In this document: positions 16,078 to 24,788 of the stretch, piece by piece | Numbering within the stretch: position 1 is the first letter of the stretch | How the letters are laid out: each line of letters opens with the position of its first letter | NCBI RefSeq assembly: GCF_009618275.1 | Contig: NZ_WIAD01000054.1 | Span: 1-41,297 of the forward strand | Reading direction: 5' to 3' | Length of the DNA: 41,297 nt | DNA from: Roseimaritima sediminicola | Lineage (GTDB): Bacteria > Planctomycetota > Planctomycetia > Pirellulales > Pirellulaceae | Position numbers and translations under genes: made by a program | The notes under the pieces: generated by a model | Database searches by the model: none | Told to the model about the DNA's origin: nothing | Seen by the model: only the letters and a program-made list of their open reading frames with translations

Positions 16078-17592
16078 ATGGATGCGATTGAATCCTTTGA
16101 AACGCGAATCGCAGCCCAATCGCCGGATTTGATCAGCACTGGCAACCCGGAGCTGGATTACATCCTCGGTGGGGGGTTGTCGCCAAACTGCTTTATTCTG
16201 GTCGAGGGCGATCCCGGCGTGGGCAAGACCACGATGGCCCTACAGTTCGCACTGGAAGGCCTGCGGAAAGACGAGCCGGTCCTCTATCTGACCCTTTCCG
16301 AAGGCGAGGAAGAGCTGCGCAGTGTCGCTCGATCGCACGGCTTCGATCTGGACAACTTGACGATCATCGATCTTTCGCCGGGCAGCGAGCTGTTGGGCGT
16401 GGACGAATCCACCATGTTCCATCCCTCGGAGGTGGAACTATCGGAATTGACGCAGGCAATCACATCGGCCTTTGAACAGCACAAGCCGAAACGCGTTGTT
16501 ATCGACACCCTGCGTGAGCTGCGTCATTTATCGCAGAGCGACCTTCGCTACCGCCGCCAATTGATCGCTCTGAAATCCTTCTTCCGTTCCAAACAGTGCA
16601 CCGTGTTATTGATCGACGATCGCCTGGAAAAGGTCGACCTGCAACTGCAGGGCGTCGTCCGCGGCACGATTGAACTGCAGCGTCATACTCCGGACTATGG
16701 CCGCGTCCGTCGTCGCTTGCAGGTATCGAAGATGCGCGGTCATCAGGTCCGCACCGGCTTCCATGATTTCACGATCATCCGCGGGGGCTTGAAGATCTAT
16801 CCCCGGCTGGTAGTCGCCGAGCATCGGGGCGGGTTCCGGCACGAAGCCGTTTCAGGAGGCTTCCCGGAGCTGGACGAGTTGCTCGGCGGCGGTTTGCAGC
16901 GCGGCACCAGCACCTTGATTCTGGGCGCGGCCGGTACCGGCAAGAGTTCCCTGACGGCCGGCTACGCGGTCGCTTCGGCCGACCAGCGTGGGCGATCCGC
17001 CATCTATGTATTTGACGAAACCGCTCAGAACTATCTTGAACGTTGCGAGGGTCTGAATATTCCTATGCGGCGGTACCGCGACGAAGGCCGAGTCCAGCTG
17101 CGACAAGTCGACTCGGCCGAATTGTCGGCGTCGGAGTTCGCCTGGCATATCCGCCGGGCAGTCGAACAGGACGATGTCGCGTTTGTGGCCATCGACAGCC
17201 TCAACGGCTACATGCATGCGATGCCCGATGCGCATTACCTCCGCGGCCAACTGCATGAACTGCTCAGCTACTTAAACAGCAAGGGCGTAACCACCATGAT
17301 CACCCTCAGCCAGCACGGCATGGTGGGAGTGAACGTGGAATCGCCGGTAGAAACCAGTTACCTGGCCGACGCCAACATCCTCCTTCGTTACTTCGAACAT
17401 CAGGGCCGGGTGCGCAAAGCCATCAGCGTGATCAAGAAACGGACCGGCGGGCACGAGACGGCCATCCGCGAACTGGCGTTTTCGGGCGATGGCATCCGCA
17501 TCGGTCCCCCCCTGGATCAGTTCCGCGGCGTGCTGACCGGCACCCCCGAATACTTCGGCGACGACCAGCCGCTGTTAAACCTCAAGCCGTAA
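16078..17592 (+). CDS. KaiC-like double-domain RecA-superfamily ATPase
   Basis: The 504-aa protein has two tandem KaiC domains. The first carries Walker A GDPGVGKTT (about residues 44-52), the catalytic Glu pair in TLSEGEEE, and Walker B-like KRVVIDTLREL. The second carries GAAGTGKSS (about 283-291), YVFDE, and VAFVAIDSLNGYM. The end SVIKKRTGGHETAIRELAFSGDGI matches the conserved C-terminal strand of the CII domain. At the KaiC autophosphorylation site (Ser-Thr) the aligned residues appear to be Ser-Tyr (VETSYLADANILLR), so a phosphorylation cycle is not assured. It is followed after 54 bp by a hybrid histidine kinase, a pairing often seen for KaiC-like proteins outside cyanobacteria. KaiA and KaiB are absent here. 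Confidence 0.85.
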   Translation: MDAIESFETRIAAQSPDLISTGNPELDYILGGGLSPNCFILVEGDPGVGKTTMALQFALEGLRKDEPVLYLTLSEGEEELRSVARSHGFDLDNLTIIDLSPGSELLGVDESTMFHPSEVELSELTQAITSAFEQHKPKRVVIDTLRELRHLSQSDLRYRRQLIALKSFFRSKQCTVLLIDDRLEKVDLQLQGVVRGTIELQRHTPDYGRVRRRLQVSKMRGHQVRTGFHDFTIIRGGLKIYPRLVVAEHRGGFRHEAVSGGFPELDELLGGGLQRGTSTLILGAAGTGKSSLTAGYAVASADQRGRSAIYVFDETAQNYLERCEGLNIPMRRYRDEGRVQLRQVDSAELSASEFAWHIRRAVEQDDVAFVAIDSLNGYMHAMPDAHYLRGQLHELLSYLNSKGVTTMITLSQHGMVGVNVESPVETSYLADANILLRYFEHQGRVRKAISVIKKRTGGHETAIRELAFSGDGIRIGPPLDQFRGVLTGTPEYFGDDQPLLNLKP

Positions 17593-17646
17593 TCATTCCC
17601 GCGCCGGCAGCGCTGGCCCCGCATTATCCTTTCCTAGCAACTGGTT

Positions 17647-19248
17647 ATGACCCTTCAAAGTCGCAATGAGAAACGACTGTTGATGGTCGCGGCGTCCAGA
17701 GCGGACGAATGCCGAGCCGGGCGATTGTTCGCCGAAGACGGCATCGAGGTACACTTCTGTGGCAACCTCAGCCAGTTGATTCAACAGGTGGAACTGGGCG
17801 CCGCCGCGGTGCTCATCAATGCCCGTATCGTGTCGGCCGATTACGTGCGTCCCCTGCTGCGAACGCTCGAACGGCAACCCACCTGGTCCGACCTGCCGGT
17901 GATCTTGGTAACCGCTGAAGAGCGTCCGGGTTGGTTAAACAGAAAGCCGGTCGCCAATGTGACCATCCTGCGCCAACCGGTGCATATGGAAACGCTGCTC
18001 AGCGTCGTGCGCTCCGCCATCACCAGCCGGCTGAAGCAGTACGAGGTCCGCGACCTGCTGGAGGAACAAGAAAGAACCCAGGCCGAACTGCGAAAGGTGG
18101 ATCGCCGCAAGGATGAGTTCCTGGCTACGCTGGCCCACGAGCTGCGCAACCCCATCTCGCCGATCCAAAATGCTCTGGATCTGCTGGAACTGAGCCAGAT
18201 GTCGCTGCAGGAGGAAACCGAACTGCGCGAGATCATGCGCCGCCAGGTCAAGCAACTGACGCGGCTGGTCGATGATCTGCTGGACGTCTCGCGGATCACG
18301 CGGGGACGCATCCGGCTGGAGCGGCAAACGATCGACCTGCGCGATGCGGTCCGGGCCGGAATCGAAGCGTCCCAGCCCTTCATCGATCAATCGGACCAAA
18401 CCCTCGAAGTGGACCTGGGCGCCCAACCGCTGATGGTCAAAGGCGACGCCACCCGGCTGGCGCAGTGCGTGGCCAACCTGCTGAACAATGCCGCCAAGTA
18501 CACCCCGGCCGGGGGCCGGGTTCGCGTCGGTGCGGAAGCAACGCCCGGCATGGTCGTGTTGACCGTCCAGGACAACGGGATCGGGATCGCAGCGGATCAG
18601 ATCGATTCGGTATTCGAATTGTTTCGCCAGCACGACACCGATCGCCAACGCGGCCAAGCCGGTCTGGGGATCGGGCTGACCTTGGTCCAGCGGCTGCTAA
18701 GGCTGCACGCCGGAACCATCGAAGTTCACAGCGACGGTCTCGGTCAGGGCTCCACGTTTACCGTGCGGCTGCCCGTTGCGGTGCCTTGCAACAGCACGAC
18801 ACAGGATTCACCATCCCCCACCTCCGCGTGCCCAAGTCGTTTTCGGGTACTGGTGGTCGAGGACACGCCGGCCATTCGCACCGTCCTGCAGCGCTTGCTG
18901 GAAGCCATCGGCCATGAGGTGATCATTGCCGAAGACGGAGTACAAGGCGTCGAGGAGGCGATGGCCCAAAAGCCGCAGGTGGTCATCTCGGATATCTCGA
19001 TGCCGCGAATGAACGGCCTGCAACTGGCTCGCCGCCTGCGACGCCATCCGGCGTTCAACGAAACCCCACTGATCGCGATGACCGGTTACGGACGAGCCGA
19101 AGATCAAGCCGAAGCCCTCGAGGCCGGTTTCAATCATCACCTGACCAAGCCGGTCGACATCGCCGAACTGCGGCGCGTGTTTGCGAATCTGCGAGTTGTC
19201 GAAACAGCGGTTTCTACGCCCGCGTCATCCGATGGCTCGAAACCCTGA
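17647..19248 (+). CDS. Hybrid histidine kinase with N-terminal pseudo-receiver and C-terminal receiver
   Basis: The 533-aa cytoplasmic protein contains four parts. Residues about 8-125 resemble a response-regulator receiver without the phosphorylatable Asp (the strand reads AAVLINARIVS). A short coiled-coil linker (EEQERTQAELRKVDRRKDEF) leads to HisKA with the H box LATLAHELRNP (His near 164). HATPase_c follows with NLLNNAAKYT, DNGIGI and GLGIGLTL. A C-terminal receiver (about 398-510) has acidic pocket VVEDTP, phospho-Asp in VVISDISMPRMNG (near 449) and Lys in HLTKP (near 501). No membrane segment is present. It probably takes its input from the KaiC-like protein encoded immediately upstream, and no output regulator is seen in the window. 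Its stop codon abuts the stop of the convergent gene. Confidence 0.9.
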   Translation: MTLQSRNEKRLLMVAASRADECRAGRLFAEDGIEVHFCGNLSQLIQQVELGAAAVLINARIVSADYVRPLLRTLERQPTWSDLPVILVTAEERPGWLNRKPVANVTILRQPVHMETLLSVVRSAITSRLKQYEVRDLLEEQERTQAELRKVDRRKDEFLATLAHELRNPISPIQNALDLLELSQMSLQEETELREIMRRQVKQLTRLVDDLLDVSRITRGRIRLERQTIDLRDAVRAGIEASQPFIDQSDQTLEVDLGAQPLMVKGDATRLAQCVANLLNNAAKYTPAGGRVRVGAEATPGMVVLTVQDNGIGIAADQIDSVFELFRQHDTDRQRGQAGLGIGLTLVQRLLRLHAGTIEVHSDGLGQGSTFTVRLPVAVPCNSTTQDSPSPTSACPSRFRVLVVEDTPAIRTVLQRLLEAIGHEVIIAEDGVQGVEEAMAQKPQVVISDISMPRMNGLQLARRLRRHPAFNETPLIAMTGYGRAEDQAEALEAGFNHHLTKPVDIAELRRVFANLRVVETAVSTPASSDGSKP

Positions 19249-21219
19249 TCACTCTTCGCTCTCGGAGAAATCCACCCTCTCCGGCGAGCCAACCTTGTCG
19301 ACGTCGTGCGTGTACAGGTACCGCCAGACTGGATCGTACAGCTTGCCGCCCCCCGGGGCCTCGGGAGAAGAACCACCGGGAGTGACCGCGGAATGGGCCC
19401 GGCGGGCGTCGCCACCGACGTCCGCTGCGGAAATCAATTGCCGCGAATGCTGGTAGGGCGGAGGCACCTGGTCGACGTTGACGATCCCGCCAAAAGCGTT
19501 CAAGCCCAGCAGCCGCCAAGATCGATCGTAATGGTGGCCCGTCCAGCCGCCATCGAGCACATGGGTAAAGCCGAAAAAGCGGTTGGCGGGTGTCGCCGAG
19601 GGCAGGGCCTGCCAGTCCTGATCCTGATCGCGCGGTCCGCACAGCATCACCACGCGGGCCACCCGCTGGTGTTTGGCAAAACGCGCTGCCGTGGTGCTGC
19701 CGTGCGAGGCGCCGGTGATAATTACTTTGTCCCAGCGGACGCGCGAGCCGTCGTCGGCCAGGAATTGCTCCCAATTGCCCTGCGGATTCTGCTCAACCAA
19801 CCACAGCAGCAACTGCCGAGCTCGCTCGGCCGCACCGTCGGGCAACTGCAGGTCCAGCTCGTCGCTGACGTCCAGCCCCGTGGCGGCTTCCAGGCGGATC
19901 TTCCCCCGAGCCAAACCGTCGGCGGGCTCGGGCTGAGCCAATTTTCCGAACCAGGCGCGAGCGTAGCTGACATCGATGGCATGGATGCCGTACTGGTTCC
20001 AGCGTTCGAACAGTCCGCTGTTGTGTCCCATCAACCAAATGGCCAACCGGCCACGCGGAGCCACGCGGGTGTCGACCGCAGCGTGCTGGAGATCCGCCGG
20101 CTTGTCAGCAGAGCCAAAAACGAAACCGATTTCCGGATACTCTTTCACCCGCGGATCGATCTCGCTGGCGCGGACGCGGAACTCGTAACGCTGTGGACTG
20201 GGGTCGTCGAACGCGGTGGTTTCCACCGCTTTGCCACGCACCACATCATCGCCGTTCTGGACGGCTCGCTGGGCGATCTGCTGCAGATGCGTCGCGTAGG
20301 GCAGGGGCAGGCCCGAGGGAACAAAGCGGTTTCCGACCGGACTGTCGTCGAACAAACAGGCGAACCAGACGCAGCTGCCCAGATACTCGCCGGCCAGACT
20401 CGCGTGGTGTCCGTCCATCCTCAGAACCTGTTTCCCGTCGCGACTGCGCCAACGGTAACCCACGTGAAGGGAATGCTCCTGCGGCGGCAGGGCAGGCGGC
20501 TGGGCCTGCTCGACGACGTCCTTTGCCGGCGGCTGGTAACCGAAATGCGGATCGTTGTCCGCGATCCAGAACGCGTCGCCCACGGGAATCCGTTTTGCGG
20601 AAAGCTCGGCGGTGATCGCCCGATAGGCTTCGCGAAGGCCTTCGTACATGGCCTGCTGAGTCGTGGGTTCGCCGGCCGCCGGATTTGTTTTTTGGAAACG
20701 CGGATCGTCCTGGCGATACGCCCAGGTCTGGTGAATGAGTAACTGGGCCTGCGGCGCGTAGCGATGTACGATCCGGGCCAATTGCTCCGCGTGCGGCCGA
20801 TAGGTCTGAATGTCGTGGCTCTGGATGCTGACCTGTTGGATCGTGACGAAATCCCAAGCCTCACTCTGCAGCGCCTGCTGCAGGCTTTCGCCACCGCGAT
20901 AGGTTCCCAGCGGATCCTCGCGATCCTGTTCGAAGGCCAACGCCTTGCGAGCGTGCAGCTCCAGCGGCGAGCCACCGATGTACAGCGATTTCAGTGTCAA
21001 CTGGTAACCCGCCGCCGCGGCCAACTCGTCAAGGTACTCGGTCGCGTTCCGCGTAAAGCTATTGCCGACGGTCAGCACGCGGACATGCTTGGGCGACCGG
21101 GCAGCGTTACCGTCCGATCCCGCCGCCGGCGCAGCCGCCGCGGCCCAGTCGGAAACAAGGAGGGCGACAAAGCAGAGTAGGGCGGTTGGGATTCGGAAGG
21201 TCAAAGGATGTTTGAGCAT
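19249..21219 (-). CDS. Exported fusion of DUF4886 (SGNH-like) and BPSS1187-like alpha/beta-hydrolase
   Basis: The start at 21219 begins a signal peptide (MLKHPLTFRIPTALLCFVALLVSDWAAAAA). The frame to 21351 upstream runs through simple repeats and is discounted. The N-terminal half of the 656-aa protein matches DUF4886: VRVLTVGNSFTRNATEYLDEL (the SGNH block I Ser in GNSF), GGSPLELH, TIQQVS, and HQTWAYR. It includes the H-A-S-L segment near GHHASLAGEYLGSCVWF. The C-terminal half matches the BPSS1187-type alpha/beta-hydrolase: LLWLVEQNPQGNWEQFL, nucleophile elbow GASHGSTTAARFAKH, and VARVVMLCGPRDQDQDWQALPSATPANRFFGFTHVLDGGW. Two potential esterase folds sit in one polypeptide. The substrate is unknown. 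Confidence 0.75.
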   Translation of the reverse strand: MLKHPLTFRIPTALLCFVALLVSDWAAAAAPAAGSDGNAARSPKHVRVLTVGNSFTRNATEYLDELAAAAGYQLTLKSLYIGGSPLELHARKALAFEQDREDPLGTYRGGESLQQALQSEAWDFVTIQQVSIQSHDIQTYRPHAEQLARIVHRYAPQAQLLIHQTWAYRQDDPRFQKTNPAAGEPTTQQAMYEGLREAYRAITAELSAKRIPVGDAFWIADNDPHFGYQPPAKDVVEQAQPPALPPQEHSLHVGYRWRSRDGKQVLRMDGHHASLAGEYLGSCVWFACLFDDSPVGNRFVPSGLPLPYATHLQQIAQRAVQNGDDVVRGKAVETTAFDDPSPQRYEFRVRASEIDPRVKEYPEIGFVFGSADKPADLQHAAVDTRVAPRGRLAIWLMGHNSGLFERWNQYGIHAIDVSYARAWFGKLAQPEPADGLARGKIRLEAATGLDVSDELDLQLPDGAAERARQLLLWLVEQNPQGNWEQFLADDGSRVRWDKVIITGASHGSTTAARFAKHQRVARVVMLCGPRDQDQDWQALPSATPANRFFGFTHVLDGGWTGHHYDRSWRLLGLNAFGGIVNVDQVPPPYQHSRQLISAADVGGDARRAHSAVTPGGSSPEAPGGGKLYDPVWRYLYTHDVDKVGSPERVDFSESEE

Positions 21220-21231
21220 GGTGAGGTGGGG

Positions 21232-21263
21232 CAGTGGGGCAGTGGGGCAGTGGGGCAGTGGGG
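21232..21263. repeat. 8-bp tandem repeat (CAGTGGGG x4)
   Basis: Four exact copies of CAGTGGGG precede the start codon of the DUF4886/BPSS1187-like gene. It is simple-sequence DNA that could expand or contract close to the promoter region. Confidence 0.85.
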
Positions 21264-21681
21264 CGGTGAAGACGACGCCGAAGGCGTGAACCTCGGCAAC
21301 AGGATAACACGCGGCCCCAGGCGCCGCAGGACGCTCCCCCGCCGCGCTCACCCCGGCGAACCGCGCGATCGGGATAGAGCGTGAACGGCCGCGCTGAAGC
21401 CCGAGCCTTCAGGCGACACTGCCTGGGCTGCTGGAACGATTCGTGCGGCATCAATGCTGTTCGAGAGCAATAATAAACCTTTTCTCCCCTCTCCCCGCCG
21501 GCCTTGGGCAAGTGGAGCTTGCCCGCGAGCGGCCGGCATCAGCCCGAAGGGCGACACAGCCCCTGCCGGGGACGTGAGTCCCCGGTTGCTGGCGGCAAGC
21601 GATCGCTAGCCCGTAGGGCGACACAGGTCGTATTGGGAATGCCGCCCCTCCGGGGCTTTGGTTTGTTTGGGTAAACGAAAC

Positions 21682-21701
21682 CCGGCGGTTGACACCGCCG
21701 G
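21682..21701. repeat. Palindrome with TTGACA loop (array unit 1)
   Basis: CCGGCGG, loop TTGACA, CCGCCGG. This is the same palindrome that has been split by the insertion sequence at 38848-40371. Confidence 0.85.
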
Positions 21702-22139
21702 CAAGGGCTGTGCCGCCCTACGGGCTGGTTCCGCGGCAGGGGTCACCACAGGCGACCACTAGACACCTAATATCGATTTCACCGCCAACCCCTTGAGCCG
21801 ACGGCGCGCTTCCGCGGGCCCTGGCCGGTTGGGGTCCGTTGAACACCGTGGGTGATATCGTGACCGCGACGATGCGAGCTGCTGGGCTGTTGGAACGATT
21901 CGTGCCGCGACAATGCTGTTCGAGAGCAATAATAAACCTTTTCTCCCCTCTCCCCGCCGGCCTTGGGCAAGTGGAGCTTGCCCGCGAGCGGCGGGGAGAG
22001 CCCGAAGGGCGACACAGCCCCTGCCGGGGACGTGAGTCCCCGGTTGCTGGCGGCAAGCGATCGCTAGTCCGTAGGGCGACACAGGTCGTATTGGGAATGC
22101 CGCCCCTCCGGGGCTTTGGTTTGTTTGGGTAAACGAAAC

Positions 22140-22159
22140 CCGGCGGTTGACACCGCCGG
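22140..22159. repeat. Palindrome with TTGACA loop (array unit 2)
   Basis: This is the identical 20-bp palindrome, one array period after the copy at 21682. Confidence 0.85.
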
Positions 22160-22403
22160 CAAAGGCTATGCCGCCCTGCGGGCTGGTTCCGCGGCAGGAA
22201 TCATCACGGTCGACCACTGGACACCTAATATCGATTTCGCCGCCAACCCCTTGAGCCGACGGCGCGCTTTCGCGGGCCCTGGCCGGTTGGGGTCCGTTGA
22301 ACACCGTGGGTGATATCGTGACCGCGACGATGCGAGCTGCTGAGCTGTTGGAACGATTCAGCGCCGCGACAATGCTGTTCGAGAGCAATAATAAACCTTT
22401 TCT

Positions 22404-22461
22404 CCCCTCTCCCCGCCGGCCTTGGGCAAGTGGAGCTTGCCCAGGCCGGCGGGGAGAGGGG
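22404..22461. repeat. Long near-perfect hairpin at the end of the tandem array
   Basis: The left arm 22404-22430 (starts CCCCTCTCCCCGCCGG, ends GGGCAAG) pairs with the right arm 22435-22461 (starts CTTGCCC after a short TGGAG loop, ends CCGGCGGGGAGAGGGG), apart from one or two bulged bases. The other two array units keep the left arm, but their right arm is interrupted by AGCCCGAAGGGCG sequence. It could act as a strong transcript hairpin or mark a REP/MITE-like element. Confidence 0.75.
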
Positions 22462-22613
22462 CCGGGGGTGAGGGGCCTCCGGCGCAATTACCTGTCGATT
22501 CAATCGAAAACGTATGGCTTGTGTGAGCCGGTTGGGCGAACGCCCCAGTTCTGCCGTGACGAAACCGAGGCCGTTCGCCTAAACGGCTCAATAAATCGAC
22601 AGCCCGGCGAACG

Positions 22614-22820
22614 CCCCGGTTGCTGGCGCATCACTTCGTCGTCGATGCCACCTCGCCGCCACGTGCGCTGCCCAGCGCCTCCCAGACCTGACCATCGATC
22701 GTGTCGGCGATCTGGCCGACACTGCCGTCGCAGCGCACCACGTTAACGCCGCCGGGATGCAAGCCGCGTGAGCCCATTATCCGCGGTTGCGAGGTGGGGA
22801 CACATCCGCCGCCGGCCACC
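22614..22820. repeat. Direct repeat bordering cassette A, left copy
   Basis: This 207-bp segment repeats 25830-26075, the 3' end of the DUF1559 gene plus its downstream flank. It starts with CCCCGGTTGCTGGCGCATCAC and ends with CCGCCGGCCACC. The left copy lacks 39 bp present in the right copy and has scattered substitutions. Confidence 0.85.
22631..22820 (-). pseudogene. DUF1559 C-terminal fragment
   Basis: About 62 codons repeat the C-terminus of the intact DUF1559 protein at 25847-26830, including AGGGCVPTSQP, the H-x9-DG motif (HPGGVNVVRCDG) and the ending GGEVASTTK with the same stop. It lacks everything upstream, including the prepilin leader, so it cannot be functional. Confidence 0.85.
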
Positions 22821-22980
22821 GCACGCCGATCGCAGGCGACGGACTGCCCGCGAAATGCTGCGTGAAAAACCCTTTTAGCGATCTACTACCGCCCACTGAC
22901 GTTTCAAGAATCGGAAAACCTGCTTCCGAATCAGTGTTGACGAAAGGCAAGACCGGAGCTAACTCCGTAGATCCATCTCG

Positions 22981-23427
22981 TTATGGATACGCATTCGCAT
23001 GCTCCACCAACACTGCTAGTCGCTCAGAGACTTTCTCGCCTCTGTACTCGTATTGAAAAAGCAGGTTGACAGTGAACGGCGTGACGCGCTGTCCTTTTCT
23101 TACTTCAACGGAAACAACTGCTGATTCGCCGCTATTCAAGTTCCCTGAGTCCAACTCGGAAGCTATGCAGCCACACCCTGCATCTAACCTCATTTTCATA
23201 ATGGGGTAATCTCTTCCATTATGAAGACGTATCTCGGTACGCAATAATTCCTGGTTCGGCTCAGGGAAAATGGTGACCATCCTCGGAACAACCCGAGCGT
23301 CTTTAGGTAACGACCCAACCCATCCGACATGATTCTGGAAGAACTCAGAACTCAAACCGGCGACTGCGCAGCCAACCAAAAACACCCCTACATAAAGCAG
23401 AAGTTTTCTCACCCATTGGATACCCAA
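22981..23427 (-). CDS. Cassette A gene 3: membrane-anchored short DUF1573-like protein
   Basis: The 148-aa product has an N-terminal membrane segment (VRKLLLYVGVFLVGCAVAGLSS) and one DUF1573/ASH-like beta-sandwich ending in the usual edge strands (TPFTVNLLFQYEYRG). It contains the family's cysteine motif DAGCGCIASEL at about residues 82-92. The start is TTG at 23427 with a GGGAAG-like ribosome site. A GTG at 23412 is an alternative. It lies 20 bp after the LolA-like gene. It matches cassette B and C gene 3 in position and in the CGC motif but is less than half their length. Function is unknown. By position it probably acts in the periplasm together with the two upstream gene products. Confidence 0.7.
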   Translation of the reverse strand: MGIQWVRKLLLYVGVFLVGCAVAGLSSEFFQNHVGWVGSLPKDARVVPRMVTIFPEPNQELLRTEIRLHNGRDYPIMKMRLDAGCGCIASELDSGNLNSGESAVVSVEVRKGQRVTPFTVNLLFQYEYRGEKVSERLAVLVEHANAYP

Positions 23428-23447
23428 CGTCTTCCCACCATTTCTAA

Positions 23448-24584
23448 TCAGCCTGACGAATATCGATTCTTAGACTTTCGCAAAAGCAAAACAAAGGTGA
23501 AAATACACAGCAATCCGATACTCGAAACGACTAACCAACGAGTATTATGTGAGTTGCGCTGCATTGCGATTCGGCGATCGTTTGCGCGAGCGGCCAATCC
23601 TTCCCAACTTCCCTGTGTGTTGCCGAGCGCCTTCAATTGACCGGTCGAAACATCGCCGCCAACCCCATCATCCCAGCGGATAGAATGAAGAGTTTTGCCA
23701 TCTTCGGCACGCGAAATGATCAGCGAGCGGTCCGGCACTGAGACCAGAAAAGCTTCCTTTCCAGGGGGGCTTAAATCGATGGACCGCACAGTTAACTTGC
23801 GTTCAACTTCTCTCCCCGATCTTGTCGTCCCTACTAATTGGTAGCTTCGCAACCTTGGCTTACTGCCCGAAGCTGCAACCGAGAAATCATAAGTCTCTGT
23901 ATGCGCAACCTGTCCCTCACGAAACGCCTGCACCCGCAAGGGACGCCATTGGACGTCGCGACCAAGAAACACTTTGACGTCACCGTTACCTAAAGTGACC
24001 TCCACCCCAGTTCCGAAGCCTTGATCCACGATATCCAGTTCCGTTTCCGGCATGCTCAGCAGAGCCTTCCCGACATCGCGGCGCGCAGGGTCAACCCAAT
24101 GCATAATTGGTGAAATGGAACTAGGCGGAATACCTGCATCGCCGGAGCCTCGCAAGACCAAATGCTTTGGGTTATTCACCCCTTTGGGGTGAAAGGTCTC
24201 AATTTTTGTATAACAACGATCAATATAGGAGTAATCGCTGATACCACCTATACTTGAGACCCGGCCCCCCCCAAGCGGCCGACTCCACACCAGCTTTATC
24301 TCTGAGCGGATTTCCTCTGGTGCCTCTGAGACGATATCCACCCCATTTGAGAAACTGCCATCCACCTCTCCACTGAATCCTTCCCTGTATTCAAATACAC
24401 AAACCAAACTCTCGATCCGTGAATCCTCCCAGACTTTGAGTATTTCCGCGCCGTGGATGGTTTGCCCCCGCACTGGGGAGCAGAACAGAGAGGGGCTGAT
24501 TGAAACACAAACGAGAACATAGGCTAACATGGTGACATGCCAGTTACTGCCGCCAACCAAACGCAGCTTTTGTCGGTTAAACAT
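23448..24584 (-). CDS. Cassette A gene 2: secreted LolA-like protein with C-terminal membrane anchor
   Basis: The ATG at 24584 is preceded by a strong AAGGAG site. The 378-aa product has a signal peptide (MLAYVLVCVSISPSLFCSPVRGQ, after an extended basic N-terminus). A region starting with a helix and strands (GAEILKVWEDSRIESLVCVFEYRE) recalls the LolA/outer-membrane lipoprotein-sorting fold. A long beta-rich middle follows, then a final membrane helix (WLVVSSIGLLCIFTFVLLL) with a basic tail RKSKNR. The protein would be tethered with its body outside the cytoplasm. The LolA similarity is weak and rests on pattern and on the cassette C counterpart. Its GC content and codon use look lower and more mixed than in the resident glycosyltransferase genes. 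Confidence 0.65.
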   Translation of the reverse strand: MFNRQKLRLVGGSNWHVTMLAYVLVCVSISPSLFCSPVRGQTIHGAEILKVWEDSRIESLVCVFEYREGFSGEVDGSFSNGVDIVSEAPEEIRSEIKLVWSRPLGGGRVSSIGGISDYSYIDRCYTKIETFHPKGVNNPKHLVLRGSGDAGIPPSSISPIMHWVDPARRDVGKALLSMPETELDIVDQGFGTGVEVTLGNGDVKVFLGRDVQWRPLRVQAFREGQVAHTETYDFSVAASGSKPRLRSYQLVGTTRSGREVERKLTVRSIDLSPPGKEAFLVSVPDRSLIISRAEDGKTLHSIRWDDGVGGDVSTGQLKALGNTQGSWEGLAARANDRRIAMQRNSHNTRWLVVSSIGLLCIFTFVLLLRKSKNRYSSG

Positions 24585-24788
24585 AACGAAACTCCTTCAA
24601 TCGACGCTCTGTCCAAAGCATCTGCCCCCAACTAAACAAGCAACAAGGAGCACCTTGGAATCTCACAAACACGACAAGAGTGACAACTTGCGCGAAGGAC
24701 GGCCCATCTTCCCAAGAGCACATGCGTGCGGCCTGCAACAGTGACGTGAAAGCATCTAGGGACGAGACAACAGCAAGGACGAAATCAC

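Larger units (their letters stand above)
21424..22442. repeat. Tandem array of about 458-bp period (two full units and a partial third)
   Basis: A landmark sequence, TTCGAGAGCAATAATAAACC, starts at 21461, 21919 and 22378, so the period is 458-459 bp. The units agree over long stretches with scattered substitutions. Each unit contains the dispersed motif GGCGACACAGCCCCTGCCGG, a palindrome CCGGCGG-TTGACA-CCGCCGG and an AT-rich TAATATCGATTTC stretch. The third unit diverges after 22442, where the long hairpin arm begins. No gene is credible in 21220-22630. The reading frames there follow the repeats and encode no recognisable protein. Confidence 0.85.

Noticed and set aside
19306-20742. Plus-strand reading frame of 478 codons
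   Set aside because: It is antisense to the DUF4886/BPSS1187-like gene, which has clear motifs on the minus strand.
22404-22461. Intrinsic terminator
   Set aside because: The hairpin is very strong but not followed by a T tract on either strand and is not adjacent to a gene end. It is kept as a repeat feature.
21759-22487. Minus-strand reading frame of 242 codons in the tandem array
   Set aside because: The protein repeats itself with the DNA array (LSPPLAQGRRGEGRKGLLLLSNS-like text). It has no family match, start signal or codon structure.
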